64,000 bases of DNA from Nostoc sp. UHCC 0702 (GTDB lineage: Bacteria; Cyanobacteriota; Cyanobacteriia; Cyanobacteriales; Nostocaceae). The translations under genes were made by a program, and so were the position numbers. Location: positions 2,632,501-2,696,500 of the forward strand of contig CP071065.1 of NCBI GenBank assembly GCA_017164015.1, in the 5' to 3' direction. Shown piece after piece: positions 1 through 8,634 of the stretch (its first letter is position 1; every line of letters begins with the position of its first letter). The notes under the pieces were generated by a model. It made no database searches. It worked only from the letters and a program-made list of their open reading frames with translations, and was not told the origin of the DNA.

Positions 1-209
1 AATTTAGCATTACTGAAGAAGCTTTTGACCCTACCCTCAACCCGATTCGGGCCAAAGTCAGTTTAGGAATGCGGGTACTAACTATCAACGACTTGGGGCC
101 GGGACATCCCGGTAGTAGCTTGTTCATGGCTTACCACCAACAAAAAGAACGACTAGCCCAGATTGGATCTAGCGGTTCCTTAGCTGACTTTGGATTGGAG
201 AGAATCTGA
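1..209 (+). CDS. Contractile injection system tube/adaptor protein, C-terminal end (partial)
   Basis: This is the 3' end of a gene cut by the window edge; the reading frame is open from base 3 to a TGA at 207-209. The 68 visible residues include the stretches RAKVSLGMRVLTINDLG and FMAYHQQKERLA. These resemble the C-terminal end of the CIS tube-protein domain that in Afp7/Pvc7-type proteins sits just before a LysM domain. The next gene encodes that LysM domain separately, so the Afp7 function appears split in two here. The stop overlaps the next start (TGATG), which implies translational coupling. The family call rests on the short tail and on context. Confidence 0.7.
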   Translation, partial: FSITEEAFDPTLNPIRAKVSLGMRVLTINDLGPGHPGSSLFMAYHQQKERLAQIGSSGSLADFGLERI

Positions 210-547
210 TGATTGCTGACCCACTCAAACCTGCACCCTTTACAGTTACCAGCCGCTACTACGGCATTGAAACCGCCAACAGTGAAACTCAGACAGGCAA
301 AACCATTGTTTACCTTAAACGCCGCTTTTTGCCACAGCCAGAAAAATTCAGCGTCCTCACTGAGCATACAGTCAAAGAAGGCGATCGCTTGGATAATATC
401 GCCGCACAATACTTGGGCGATCCCGAACAGTTTTGGCGCATCTGCGACGCTAATAGAGCCATGAGTCCCAATCAGTTAACTGCCACCTTGGGTAGTCAAA
501 TCCTCATTACCTTACCCGAAGGCATAACAGGATACCAAAATGCTTAA
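209..547 (+). CDS. LysM-domain baseplate/tube adaptor (Afp7/gp53-like)
   Basis: A 112-residue protein with one LysM domain at about residues 53-104 (HTVKEGDRLDNIAAQYLG, then FWRICDANR). In phage and CIS particles such small LysM proteins (T4 gp53, C-terminal part of Afp7) link the inner tube to the baseplate. The N-terminal 50 residues (TVTSRYYGIETA, GKTIVYLKRRFLP) match the usual lead-in of this family. The ATG shares one base with the preceding TGA, and its end overlaps the next gene by 8 bases, so it is in the middle of a tightly packed operon. Role inferred from domain and position. Confidence 0.82.
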   Translation: MIADPLKPAPFTVTSRYYGIETANSETQTGKTIVYLKRRFLPQPEKFSVLTEHTVKEGDRLDNIAAQYLGDPEQFWRICDANRAMSPNQLTATLGSQILITLPEGITGYQNA

Positions 548-1673
548 GGGATTTTACTTAACGCTGTTGATGGGGCCAACGATTCCGGCTCCAGCACCGC
601 GACCTGTAATTGAGGCGCTGAACAGCGTACAGGTAACTATCACTTCCGGTCAGCGCAATGGTTTTCAACTCAGTTTTAATTTGAGTAAAAAATCACTCAT
701 CAATCAGGTACTACTACCATCCGGTCTGTTCGACCCCAAAATTCGGGTGATTATAGTTGTCACCGTCAACGGCATCCCCAATGTGCTGATTGACGGCATT
801 ATTATTCGTCAGGAATTAGCCCCCAGCAACGAATTGGGACAATCTACCTTGACAGTAACAGGGGAAGACCTCAGCCTACTGATGGATTTGGTCAAACCGC
901 CAACAGCTATACCCTACCCAGCTTTAACGGCTGAGTTAATTGTGGGAGTAATTCTCGCTAAATATGCCCTCTACGGCATCATACCTTTTTTCGTTCCCTC
1001 TCTGTTCCCCAATCCTAAATTACCGATTCAACAAATTCCCTCACAGCAAGATACTGACCTCAACTACATTAATGAACTAGCAAAAAACAACGGCTATGTC
1101 TTTTACATCGAACCAGGGCCAGCACCAGGAGCAAATATTGCCTATTGGGGGCCGGAAATTCGTATTGGTGTACCTCAGCCCGCCCTCAACATTAATATGG
1201 ACGCCCACACTAACGTAGACTCCCTAAGTTTTAGTTTGGATGGCTCCTCCAGAGAGCAAGTGGCCATCAAAGTGCAAGAACCAATTACCAAGTTGTCCAT
1301 CCCCATTCCCCTACCTGATATCAGCTTGCTCAGTCCGCCTTTAGCATTAAAACAAGCACCAGCACTCAAGTATAAATTTCTCGAAGGTGCAGCTAAGCTG
1401 AGTCCGCCAGAAGCAGCCGCCCAAGCCTTAAGCGAAGCCAACAAATCTGCCGATGCTGTCACCGCCTCCGGACAACTGAGCGTTTCCCGCTATGGTCGCA
1501 TACTCAAAGCCAGGCAATTAGTGGGGGTGAGGGGGGCAGGAGTTGCCTACGACGGACTTTACTATGTCAAAAGCGTGACTCACAACCTCAACGTCAAAAA
1601 CGGCGAGTACAAACAGAGTTTCACTATGGCTAGAAATGGGTTGATATCTCTAACTCCAGTAGTGGTTCCCTGA
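540..1673 (+). CDS. CIS spike base protein, phage late control D/VgrG N-terminal-like
   Basis: A 377-residue protein of the phage late control gene D (gpD/gp27) type, which forms the trimeric base of the spike below the tube. Visible hallmarks are the N-terminal beta-rich part (VQVTITSGQRNGFQLSFNLS), the central DLNYINELAKNNGYVFYI stretch typical of VgrG/gpD domains, and the C-terminal KSVTHNLNVKNGEYKQSFT end. The gpV/OB-fold half of a canonical VgrG is encoded separately by the next gene, as in many extracellular-type CIS loci. A Pro/Ala-rich linker at about residues 255-300 is unusual. It overlaps the upstream gene by 8 bases and lies 11 bases before the next one. Confidence 0.85.
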   Translation: MLKGFYLTLLMGPTIPAPAPRPVIEALNSVQVTITSGQRNGFQLSFNLSKKSLINQVLLPSGLFDPKIRVIIVVTVNGIPNVLIDGIIIRQELAPSNELGQSTLTVTGEDLSLLMDLVKPPTAIPYPALTAELIVGVILAKYALYGIIPFFVPSLFPNPKLPIQQIPSQQDTDLNYINELAKNNGYVFYIEPGPAPGANIAYWGPEIRIGVPQPALNINMDAHTNVDSLSFSLDGSSREQVAIKVQEPITKLSIPIPLPDISLLSPPLALKQAPALKYKFLEGAAKLSPPEAAAQALSEANKSADAVTASGQLSVSRYGRILKARQLVGVRGAGVAYDGLYYVKSVTHNLNVKNGEYKQSFTMARNGLISLTPVVVP

Positions 1674-1684
1674 AGAGGTAATAC

Positions 1685-2200
1685 ATGCAGGACATTAAAA
1701 AATATTATGGCAAGTTTCGCGGTACCGTAGTCAACAATATTGACCCCTTGCAAATGGGACGAATTCAGGTGCAAGTTCCCGATGTCCTCGGTGCAACCCC
1801 TTCTAGTTGGGCCATGCCTTGCGTACCCTTTGCCGGCAGGCAGATGGGCATGTATGTACTGCCCCAAATTGGTGCTGGGGTGTGGGTGGAATTTGAACAA
1901 GGCAATCCCGACTATCCGATTTGGGTTGGTTGTTGGTGGGGGTCAGCGGCAGAAGTTCCAGCCCTAGGGTTAGCAGCACCGCCAGGGGTAGATAATCTTG
2001 TCCTGCAAACTACCGCACAAAACACCCTATTAATTAGCGATGTACCTGGCCCCACTGGCGGCATTCTACTGAAAAGCACCACTGGCGCACTCATTGCCAT
2101 CAACCAAACAGGTATCACGATTTCCAACGGACAGGGAGCCACCATTATCATGAGTGGCCCCACCATCACCATCAATCAAGGCGCACTAGTCATTACCTAG
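1685..2200 (+). CDS. Phage baseplate assembly protein V-like spike (OB-fold/gp5)
   Basis: A 171-residue protein with the phage_base_V/gp5 OB-fold. It has KYYGKFRGTVVNNIDPLQMG and GRIQVQVPDV at the start, WAMPCVPFAG, then GVWVEFEQGNPDYPIWVG, which are the classic sequence marks of gpV and the VgrG OB domain. The C-terminal 60 residues are rich in beta strands with short repeats (GGILLKSTTGALIAINQTG, ISNGQGATIIMSGPTITINQ), consistent with the triple-stranded beta-helix needle of the spike. Together with the preceding gpD-like gene it makes up one complete VgrG-type spike. Co-directional, 11 bases after its partner and 11 before the PAAR-like gene. Confidence 0.88.
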   Translation: MQDIKKYYGKFRGTVVNNIDPLQMGRIQVQVPDVLGATPSSWAMPCVPFAGRQMGMYVLPQIGAGVWVEFEQGNPDYPIWVGCWWGSAAEVPALGLAAPPGVDNLVLQTTAQNTLLISDVPGPTGGILLKSTTGALIAINQTGITISNGQGATIIMSGPTITINQGALVIT

Positions 2201-2211
2201 GAGTTTACATC

Positions 2212-2547
2212 ATGCCTGGTTTTCTGTTACACGTAGGGGCTTCAGCTATTTGCCCTCATGGGGGTCAAGTTTCGGTGATTCCCAGCAATACCCGCGTACT
2301 GGTCAGCGGTCAACCCGTTGCCACTCTTGCTGATACCTACTTAGTGGCAGGGTGTGCCTTTACTGTACCCCCTAGCAAACCCCAACCTTGTGTAAAAGTG
2401 CAGTGGCTCGTTCCTGCCACGCGGGTTTTAATTAACGGTCAACCGGCAATTCTCCAAACTAGCCCCGGACTGTGCCAGAGTCCAGAACAAATTCCTCAAG
2501 GGCCGCCAATAGTGGCGGCAACTCAAACGAGAGTCATCGGCATGTGA
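2212..2547 (+). CDS. PAAR-like spike-tip protein
   Basis: A 111-residue protein placed directly after the spike genes, where eCIS loci carry their tip protein (Afp10-like). It starts with MPGFLLHVGASAICPHGGQV and contains repeated short beta units (TRVLVSGQPVATLADTYLVA, then TRVLINGQPAIL), plus Cys/His positions (C23, H25, C58, C69, C97) of the kind used by PAAR-like tips to hold a metal at the point of the cone. The duplicated RVLVSGQPV/RVLINGQPA half suggests an internal repeat. It lacks an extension domain, so it is probably a plain tip and not a specialised effector. Confidence 0.72.
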   Translation: MPGFLLHVGASAICPHGGQVSVIPSNTRVLVSGQPVATLADTYLVAGCAFTVPPSKPQPCVKVQWLVPATRVLINGQPAILQTSPGLCQSPEQIPQGPPIVAATQTRVIGM

Positions 2548-2824
2548 TAGGATTTTGGATTTTAGATTTTAGATTTTAGATTTTGGATTTTAGATTGTGA
2601 ATCGCCTTGTGCGTCAAGGTTTTACGAATCAATTTGTCGCAATCATTTTTAGATTGCTCTAAGGACAAAATTTATACCAATCTTTGCACCTTTGCGACGC
2701 CAGTTGCTTCAAGTCGGCGTAGCCGCCCAACGCACTGGCTCGCCTTTGCGCCTTTGCGTGAGACTAAATCATACTTTCAATCAGCAACGCTGACTTTCCT
2801 AATTACGAATTACGAATTGGTATT
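2548..2824. repeat. Intergenic spacer with short tandem repeats inside the CIS operon
   Basis: No convincing gene. It begins with tandem copies of a GATTTTA-type heptamer (about 2550-2600) and continues with stretches common in Nostoc intergenic DNA, such as GCCTTTGCGTGAGAC and the near-palindromic AATTACGAATTACGAATT just before the next gene. It separates the spike genes from the wedge/baseplate genes and breaks otherwise tight spacing, so an internal promoter could lie here. Confidence 0.6.
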
Positions 2825-3181
2825 ATGCAGATTGACTACCCATTTCAAATTGACAGCCGCCGCCGCACGGCTGAAACCACTTATGAAGACCATATCCGCG
2901 ATTTAGTAGAGCAGGTGTTGTTCACTTCTTTAGGCGAACGAGTCAACCGTCCTGACTTTGGCACTGGGTTAATACAGTTGGTGTTTGCTCCTAATAGCAA
3001 TGAACTGGCCAGCGCCACCCAATTTCTGATTCAGGGAGCCTTACAGCAGTGGTTAGGGAACCTGATTCAAGTAGAAGTAGTAGAGGTTGAGAGTCAGGAA
3101 GGGATACTCCAGGTGACTATCCAGTATGTCATCCAAAAAAATCAGCAACGTCAGATAGCACAATTTTCGCGGGAGGTCTAG
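2825..3181 (+). CDS. gp25-like baseplate wedge protein (Afp9-like)
   Basis: A 118-residue protein of the GPW/gp25 family, a conserved baseplate wedge component that helps nucleate the sheath. Family marks are IRDLVEQVLFTSLGERVNRPDFGTGL, where the GERV.RPDFG core is diagnostic, the downstream FAPNS segment and the C-terminal beta hairpin. Length is normal for the family. It ends one base before the start of the large baseplate gene, so they are almost certainly co-translated. Confidence 0.92.
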   Translation: MQIDYPFQIDSRRRTAETTYEDHIRDLVEQVLFTSLGERVNRPDFGTGLIQLVFAPNSNELASATQFLIQGALQQWLGNLIQVEVVEVESQEGILQVTIQYVIQKNQQRQIAQFSREV

Positions 3182-5665
3182 ATGCAAACGCAGCTTTATT
3201 GCCCGGATGAGATTCGCCGTTCCTTAGTGCGTGCTAACGGTACGGTGAACGGCATCGATTATCTAGAAGTGTTGGACGATGAAGCTCCGGTTGGCACTGC
3301 ACCACAACAAACCCTCCTGGTGTATTGTTTTTTGAGTGTGGCGGGTTTGAGCCGGGAGAATGTCCGTATTGAGGGCGGCGTGCGAGTTAGTCCTATCGGG
3401 GTGGTCTGGGCTTTTCCTGTGAATGAACTGCTGACAGCACACATTGACCGCCTCAGCGTTGACGAGCAGACATTCTTCAGTTCTCCCCGCTTCAGCGAAC
3501 CAGAACGAGTACTAGTAGTTCGTACTGATACCAGGGGCGATTTTTCTACATACACGCTGCGGTTGATATCTGCAACTCAGGCAAACCAACCTATCAGTAA
3601 TTTTGACTATATATTAAGTAGCGTTAAATTCTCCTTTAAAGTTGATTGTCCTAGCGACTTTGATTGTCAGCAACAACAAGTTTGCCCAGAACCAATTGAG
3701 TCGGTGCCGCAAATTGACTATTTAGCTAAGGACTACGCCAGTTTTCGCCGTTTGATGCTTGACCGACTGGCAGTGCTAATGCCTGATTGGCAAGAACGCA
3801 ACCCTGCTGACCTGGGCATAACTCTGGTGGAATTGCTGGCTTATGCAGCCGATTATCTCAGCTACCACCAGGATGCTGTAGCTACAGAAGCATATCTTGG
3901 CACAGCCCGACAGCGCGTGTCTGTGCGTCGCCACGCCCGCTTGGTAGATTATTTTTTACACGATGGTGCCAACGCCCGTACCTGGGTTTGTCTGGAAGTG
4001 AATCAAGACCTGCAAAGCACGGCGGATAATCCCCTCATCCCTATTGGGACTACATTTTTTAGTAAAGGTAACACAAAGGCGATCGCTCTTTCTCCCTTTG
4101 AGGTAGCCCGCGCTTTTGATACACCCCCGATTGTTTTTGAAAGTCTGCATCCAGTCACTTTGCTGAACGTGAAGCGCAACGCTATTTTGTTCTACACTTG
4201 GGGCAATCCTCAATGCTGTTTGCCCAAAGGTGCAACGAAAGCAACTTTGCAAGGTAGTGCTGCCGAGTTACAACTCAAAGCTGGTGATGTCTTAATTTTG
4301 GAACAAGTGCGCGGCCCGGAAAGTAAATTGACAGCAGATGCCGACCCCAATCAACGCCATGCTGTGCGTTTGAACTCTCCCCCTGTAGAAGTCATTGACC
4401 CTTTAAATAACACTACTGTGCTGGAAATCAGCTGGTATGCTGAGGATGCCCTGCCCTTTGCCCTTTGCCTGTGGCAGGAGGAAGACAACGAACCTGTCAG
4501 CGTCGCCCGTGGCAATGTGGTACTGGCAGATCATGGCAAAACCCTGAAAAACGAGGCATTACAACCAGCAACAGTTCCACAAGGACGACCCTATCGACCG
4601 CAACTAGACCGCCTGGGACTCACCCATGCCCAACCCTACGACCACGAAAAGGCTACGAAGCGCCCAGCCAAAGCAGTGACGGAACTCGATTTGCGTCAAG
4701 TCAAGCCAGCAATTAAGCTGCAAGGTAATGGCGAAACTTGGCAACCGCAACAAACATTGCTGAATAGCGATCGCTTTGCCAGCGAGTTTGTAGTAGAAGT
4801 GGAAACAGATGGGCGGGCATCTCTGCGATTCGGCGATGGCATATTAGGACAACAACCTACTCCCGGTTCCGAGTTGCAGGCAACTTACCGCCTAGGCAAT
4901 GGCAAAGCAGGCAACATTGGTGCAGAGGCATTATTCCATATCGTCACTGACCAGCCTGATGTGAAAACAGCAATTCAACAAGTACGTAATCCTTTGCCAG
5001 CTTGGGGTGGCACTGAACCTGAACCGATGGAACAAGCCCGACTCTATGCCCCCCAGGCATTTCGCATCCAGCAACGGGCAGTTACCGAAGCAGACTATGC
5101 CACAGTCACAGAACGCCATCCCCAAGTGCAACGGGCCAAGGCCACTCGCCGTTGGACTGGCAGCTGGTACACGATGTTTATCACCGTAGACCGCAAGAAT
5201 GGTTTACCCATCGATGCCGACTTTGAAGTTGAGTTACGCAGCTTTCTCGAAAGATTTCGCCTAGCAGGTTACGACTTGGAAATTGATGCACCCATTGATG
5301 TGCCTTTGGAAATTGTTTTGAAAGTCTGCGTCCTGCCTAATTATATAAGTAGCAACGTCAAGCGATCGCTCCTAGAAGTGTTTAGCAATACTACCCTGCC
5401 CAACGGTCAGCGGGGCTTCTTTCACCCGGATAATTTCACATTTGCCCAACCAGTTTACCTCAGCCAAATTGTGGCAACAGCCATGCAAGTACCTGGGGTT
5501 GAGTGGGTGCAGCCCTTAGTTTTCCAACGCTGGCGACAACTATCAAATCAGGAATTACAAACAAAAGTTATGCAGTTTGAAAGTCTGGAAATTGCCCGCT
5601 TGGACAATGATCCCAATGCGCCAGAAAACGGCAAAATCGATTTTCTGATGCTGGGGGGATTATGA
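3182..5665 (+). CDS. Large baseplate assembly protein (Afp11/gpJ-like) 1
   Basis: An 827-residue CIS baseplate protein. After an N-terminal beta-rich domain (1-170) comes IDYLAKDYASFRRLMLDRL and GITLVELLAYAADYLSYHQDAVATEAYLGTA, the signature of the putative baseplate assembly protein family (Afp11, related to T4 gp6 and P2 gpJ). The baseplate_J region follows with RFGDGILGQQPTPG, GNGKAGNIGA and AVTEADYATVTERHPQVQRAKA. It would build the inner wedge ring around the spike. Its stop overlaps the ATG of the next gene (ATGA, 5662-5665), implying equimolar coupled synthesis with the related paralogue. Confidence 0.9.
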   Translation: MQTQLYCPDEIRRSLVRANGTVNGIDYLEVLDDEAPVGTAPQQTLLVYCFLSVAGLSRENVRIEGGVRVSPIGVVWAFPVNELLTAHIDRLSVDEQTFFSSPRFSEPERVLVVRTDTRGDFSTYTLRLISATQANQPISNFDYILSSVKFSFKVDCPSDFDCQQQQVCPEPIESVPQIDYLAKDYASFRRLMLDRLAVLMPDWQERNPADLGITLVELLAYAADYLSYHQDAVATEAYLGTARQRVSVRRHARLVDYFLHDGANARTWVCLEVNQDLQSTADNPLIPIGTTFFSKGNTKAIALSPFEVARAFDTPPIVFESLHPVTLLNVKRNAILFYTWGNPQCCLPKGATKATLQGSAAELQLKAGDVLILEQVRGPESKLTADADPNQRHAVRLNSPPVEVIDPLNNTTVLEISWYAEDALPFALCLWQEEDNEPVSVARGNVVLADHGKTLKNEALQPATVPQGRPYRPQLDRLGLTHAQPYDHEKATKRPAKAVTELDLRQVKPAIKLQGNGETWQPQQTLLNSDRFASEFVVEVETDGRASLRFGDGILGQQPTPGSELQATYRLGNGKAGNIGAEALFHIVTDQPDVKTAIQQVRNPLPAWGGTEPEPMEQARLYAPQAFRIQQRAVTEADYATVTERHPQVQRAKATRRWTGSWYTMFITVDRKNGLPIDADFEVELRSFLERFRLAGYDLEIDAPIDVPLEIVLKVCVLPNYISSNVKRSLLEVFSNTTLPNGQRGFFHPDNFTFAQPVYLSQIVATAMQVPGVEWVQPLVFQRWRQLSNQELQTKVMQFESLEIARLDNDPNAPENGKIDFLMLGGL

Positions 5666-8634
5666 GCGAAACTACTAATTTGCCAGAACTTGACCCTTGT
5701 GGCTGTTGTGAAGTGGATTTTCCTTTACCCACAGTGTACAATCGCCCTGGACTTTTTTCCTTAGTGTATCGCGTGGGTACTCACCCGACCTTTGTCCGCC
5801 GGATGCTCAACCGGATTTGGTCAGTGGAGATTCCCGACGGCCCCCACGCTAAAACTCGTCCCCTGGCAATTTTAACTACCCGTAGCACTAGTGATCCAGC
5901 GATCGCGATCATTGATGCTTGGGCGGTAGTTGCTGATGTTCTCAGCTTCTACCAAGAACGCATTGCCAATGAAGGCTACTTGCGAACGGCAACAGAACGC
6001 TTTTCGGTACTGCAACTAGCCCGGACTATCGGTTATGAACTACGTCCTGGTGTCTCTGCCCAAGCCTATCTCGCCTTTACAGTAGAAGATGCTTTTGGTT
6101 CTCCTGGTGTCACAACTATCCCTCAAGGTACAAAAGTCCAAAGCCTTCCCGGTCAAGGACAGTTACCCCAAACCTTTGAAAGCAGCGCTGAAATTATCGG
6201 TCGCGCTGAGTGGAACAGCCTGCGTCCCCGACAAACTAGACCACAAGAATTGGCAATTGTCAATCAGAAACTTTACTTATTGGCTATCAGTACTGATTTT
6301 GGCGAGGGCATAGGGGAAGATTTAGCTGTGGATCAGATTTATCCCCTAGATGCCAACATCGAACTTCCCAATGCTGGTGTAGTCCCAGGACTAGAGATTA
6401 AGCAGATTTACTTAACTGGCACAACCAGCAATGTCAAAGTTGGAGACTTGCTGCTATTGGTCGGTAAAAAAGGGGACAATGGCATTCAAACTTTACCTTT
6501 GAGTGTGCAGCGTCTAGAAGTAGAACTGGGACTGAATCGGACTCGCATTGATCTGGAGAAAGAAGAAGTTCAACAAACACCACAACCTGTTTCTTTCAGA
6601 CCAAGGATTTACAAGATTGCACCCCTGGTACTGAGTTACATTCCCTTTACCCAAACTCAAGTTAACCAAAACATTCGCGCTCGAACTTGGCGCGATCGCG
6701 ACCTTACTGCCTTTATTTCCATCCAGCGTGATTGGAGTAGGCGCAGGTTAATCAAGTATATTAACACGACTCCACCACCGCCCCCACCCAGCCAACTACC
6801 ACCCACCGACCCAGGCGTCTTTCGCTTTGGCGAAAAGCTGGGGATATTTGGTAATAATGCACCATTGTACAAGAGCCTCCCAGAGTCGTTACGGTCAGTC
6901 TCCGCTGACAACACAAACGACACAGACAAAGCCTATCCCTATAACTGGGATGATGGAGGCTGGGAAATTTGGAAAGACTCCCTTACAAATGAAAATTATA
7001 CCAATGCTGACCTTTATCTAGAACGCAGCTTATCCGGGTTGGTGAGTAACACTTGGGTGGTGTTGGAGCGACCTGTTAACCTATACCAAGCCTACAGAGT
7101 CCGGAATGTCAGCGATACGTCACTAGCAGGCTTTGCCCTCAGCAGCAAAGCCACCGGAGTGCAATTAGCCGAAGAAAACGGCTCATCTCCCATCAACAAA
7201 CCGAGTGATTTGAAAGTCCGTACCACTACTGCCTATGTTCAAAGTGAACGCCTGGGAATAGCAGAAATACTGATAGAAACCCCATTAACTCCGGGCAGCA
7301 CCAGCCTGCAACTCAATCGCATGGTCATTGGCTTGTTAGTTGGTCAATCCTTGATTTTGACTGGAGAACTAACTGAACTGCCGGGCATTACAGCCTCAGA
7401 AGTAGTAATTTTGACAGATATCCAGCACAGTGGCGGCTATACCCAGCTGTTCTTTCAAAAAGAAGGCTTGAAAAATTCCTACATCCGTAAAACCGTCACC
7501 TTGAATGCTAATGTCGTCAGTGCCACCCACGGCGAGACAGTCACAGAAATTTTAGGCAGTGGCAACGGCAACCAAGCCAACCAACGGTTTACACTGAAAA
7601 AACCACCCCTTACCTACATTTCGGCAACTACTGCTAGTGGTTCTCAAAGTACGCTGCAATTGCGAGTCAATGGGATTCTCTGGCAGGAAGCACCAAGTCT
7701 TTACGGCTTGAATTCTAGTAGTGAAAATTACATCATTCGCCGTGAAGACGATGGCAGCACCCAGGTGATTTTTGGAGACAGCATCATGGGGTCGAGACTG
7801 CCTACAGGGGCAGAAAATGTCATCGCCAACTACCGCAGTGGCATCGGCTTGGTGGGTATGGTGGGAGCGGACAAGTTAACATTATTGCAAACCATTCCCT
7901 TGGGAATCCGTAGTGTCACCAATCCCCTACCCAGCAGTGGGGCAGCCGACCCAGAAAGCCGTTCTAGCGCCCGCAGCAATGCACCGCTGACCGTGTTGAC
8001 ACTAGACCGGATTGTTTCCCTCCAGGACTTTGAAGACTTTGCACGAGCCTTTGCTGGTGTAGGCAAAGCCCAAGCGATCGCTTTCTGGCAAGGAGAAAAA
8101 CCCATAGTTCACATTACCGTCGCCGCCACCGCCGCGATCGCCATCAACGACGATCAGGAACTCACCCCATCCCTAGCCTCCCATGTCATCGATGCAGAAT
8201 CAGATTTGTTTAAAAACCTAGTAGCAGCAATTCAAAACGCCTGTGACCCCGCTCATCAATTTGTCGTCAAATCCTACCAACCTTTATTTTTCAACCTCAA
8301 AGCCGAGGTGTTAATCAATCCCCGCTATCAACCAGCCAAAGTGTTAGCAGTGGTAGAAACACAACTCAAAACAGCCTTTGCCTTTGAGCAACGAGCCTTT
8401 GGTCAACAGGTGACAGCAGCAGAAATCATCACTGTCATACAGCAGGTAGCTGGTGTGATTGCGGTCAAAATCAAGCAACTCTATCGCTATCAAGAAGGGG
8501 AAATTCCCCCCACCGCCGATGTACAAATTACCCCGGAAGTCTTGAATGTAGAACGGGTGAAGCAACTGGGGGATCTAGCACAACTACTACTGATCAATCC
8601 TGTGGGCATTACTTTGGAGGCTATGCAACCATGA
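5662..8634 (+). CDS. Large baseplate assembly protein (gpJ-like) 2
   Basis: A 990-residue paralogue of the preceding baseplate protein. It has the same N-terminal helix signature (WAVVADVLSFYQERIANEGYLRTATER), a long beta-rich insertion of about 500 residues with a proline run TTPPPPPPSQLPP near residue 370, and the C-terminal J-type core (FGDSIMGSRLPTG, VSLQDFEDFARAFAGVGKAQA). A Cys-rich start (DPCGCCEVDF) also occurs in this family. Two such proteins commonly form the heterodimeric wedge arms in CIS particles. It starts on the ATGA overlap with gene 1 and ends on another ATGA overlap at 8631-8634 with the tail-protein-I-like gene, so the three genes form one translational unit. Confidence 0.9.
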   Translation: MSETTNLPELDPCGCCEVDFPLPTVYNRPGLFSLVYRVGTHPTFVRRMLNRIWSVEIPDGPHAKTRPLAILTTRSTSDPAIAIIDAWAVVADVLSFYQERIANEGYLRTATERFSVLQLARTIGYELRPGVSAQAYLAFTVEDAFGSPGVTTIPQGTKVQSLPGQGQLPQTFESSAEIIGRAEWNSLRPRQTRPQELAIVNQKLYLLAISTDFGEGIGEDLAVDQIYPLDANIELPNAGVVPGLEIKQIYLTGTTSNVKVGDLLLLVGKKGDNGIQTLPLSVQRLEVELGLNRTRIDLEKEEVQQTPQPVSFRPRIYKIAPLVLSYIPFTQTQVNQNIRARTWRDRDLTAFISIQRDWSRRRLIKYINTTPPPPPPSQLPPTDPGVFRFGEKLGIFGNNAPLYKSLPESLRSVSADNTNDTDKAYPYNWDDGGWEIWKDSLTNENYTNADLYLERSLSGLVSNTWVVLERPVNLYQAYRVRNVSDTSLAGFALSSKATGVQLAEENGSSPINKPSDLKVRTTTAYVQSERLGIAEILIETPLTPGSTSLQLNRMVIGLLVGQSLILTGELTELPGITASEVVILTDIQHSGGYTQLFFQKEGLKNSYIRKTVTLNANVVSATHGETVTEILGSGNGNQANQRFTLKKPPLTYISATTASGSQSTLQLRVNGILWQEAPSLYGLNSSSENYIIRREDDGSTQVIFGDSIMGSRLPTGAENVIANYRSGIGLVGMVGADKLTLLQTIPLGIRSVTNPLPSSGAADPESRSSARSNAPLTVLTLDRIVSLQDFEDFARAFAGVGKAQAIAFWQGEKPIVHITVAATAAIAINDDQELTPSLASHVIDAESDLFKNLVAAIQNACDPAHQFVVKSYQPLFFNLKAEVLINPRYQPAKVLAVVETQLKTAFAFEQRAFGQQVTAAEIITVIQQVAGVIAVKIKQLYRYQEGEIPPTADVQITPEVLNVERVKQLGDLAQLLLINPVGITLEAMQP

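Noticed and set aside
2607..2906. 99-codon frame bridging the spike and wedge genes
   Set aside because: Runs through repeat-like spacer and overlaps the well-supported gp25-like gene in another frame.
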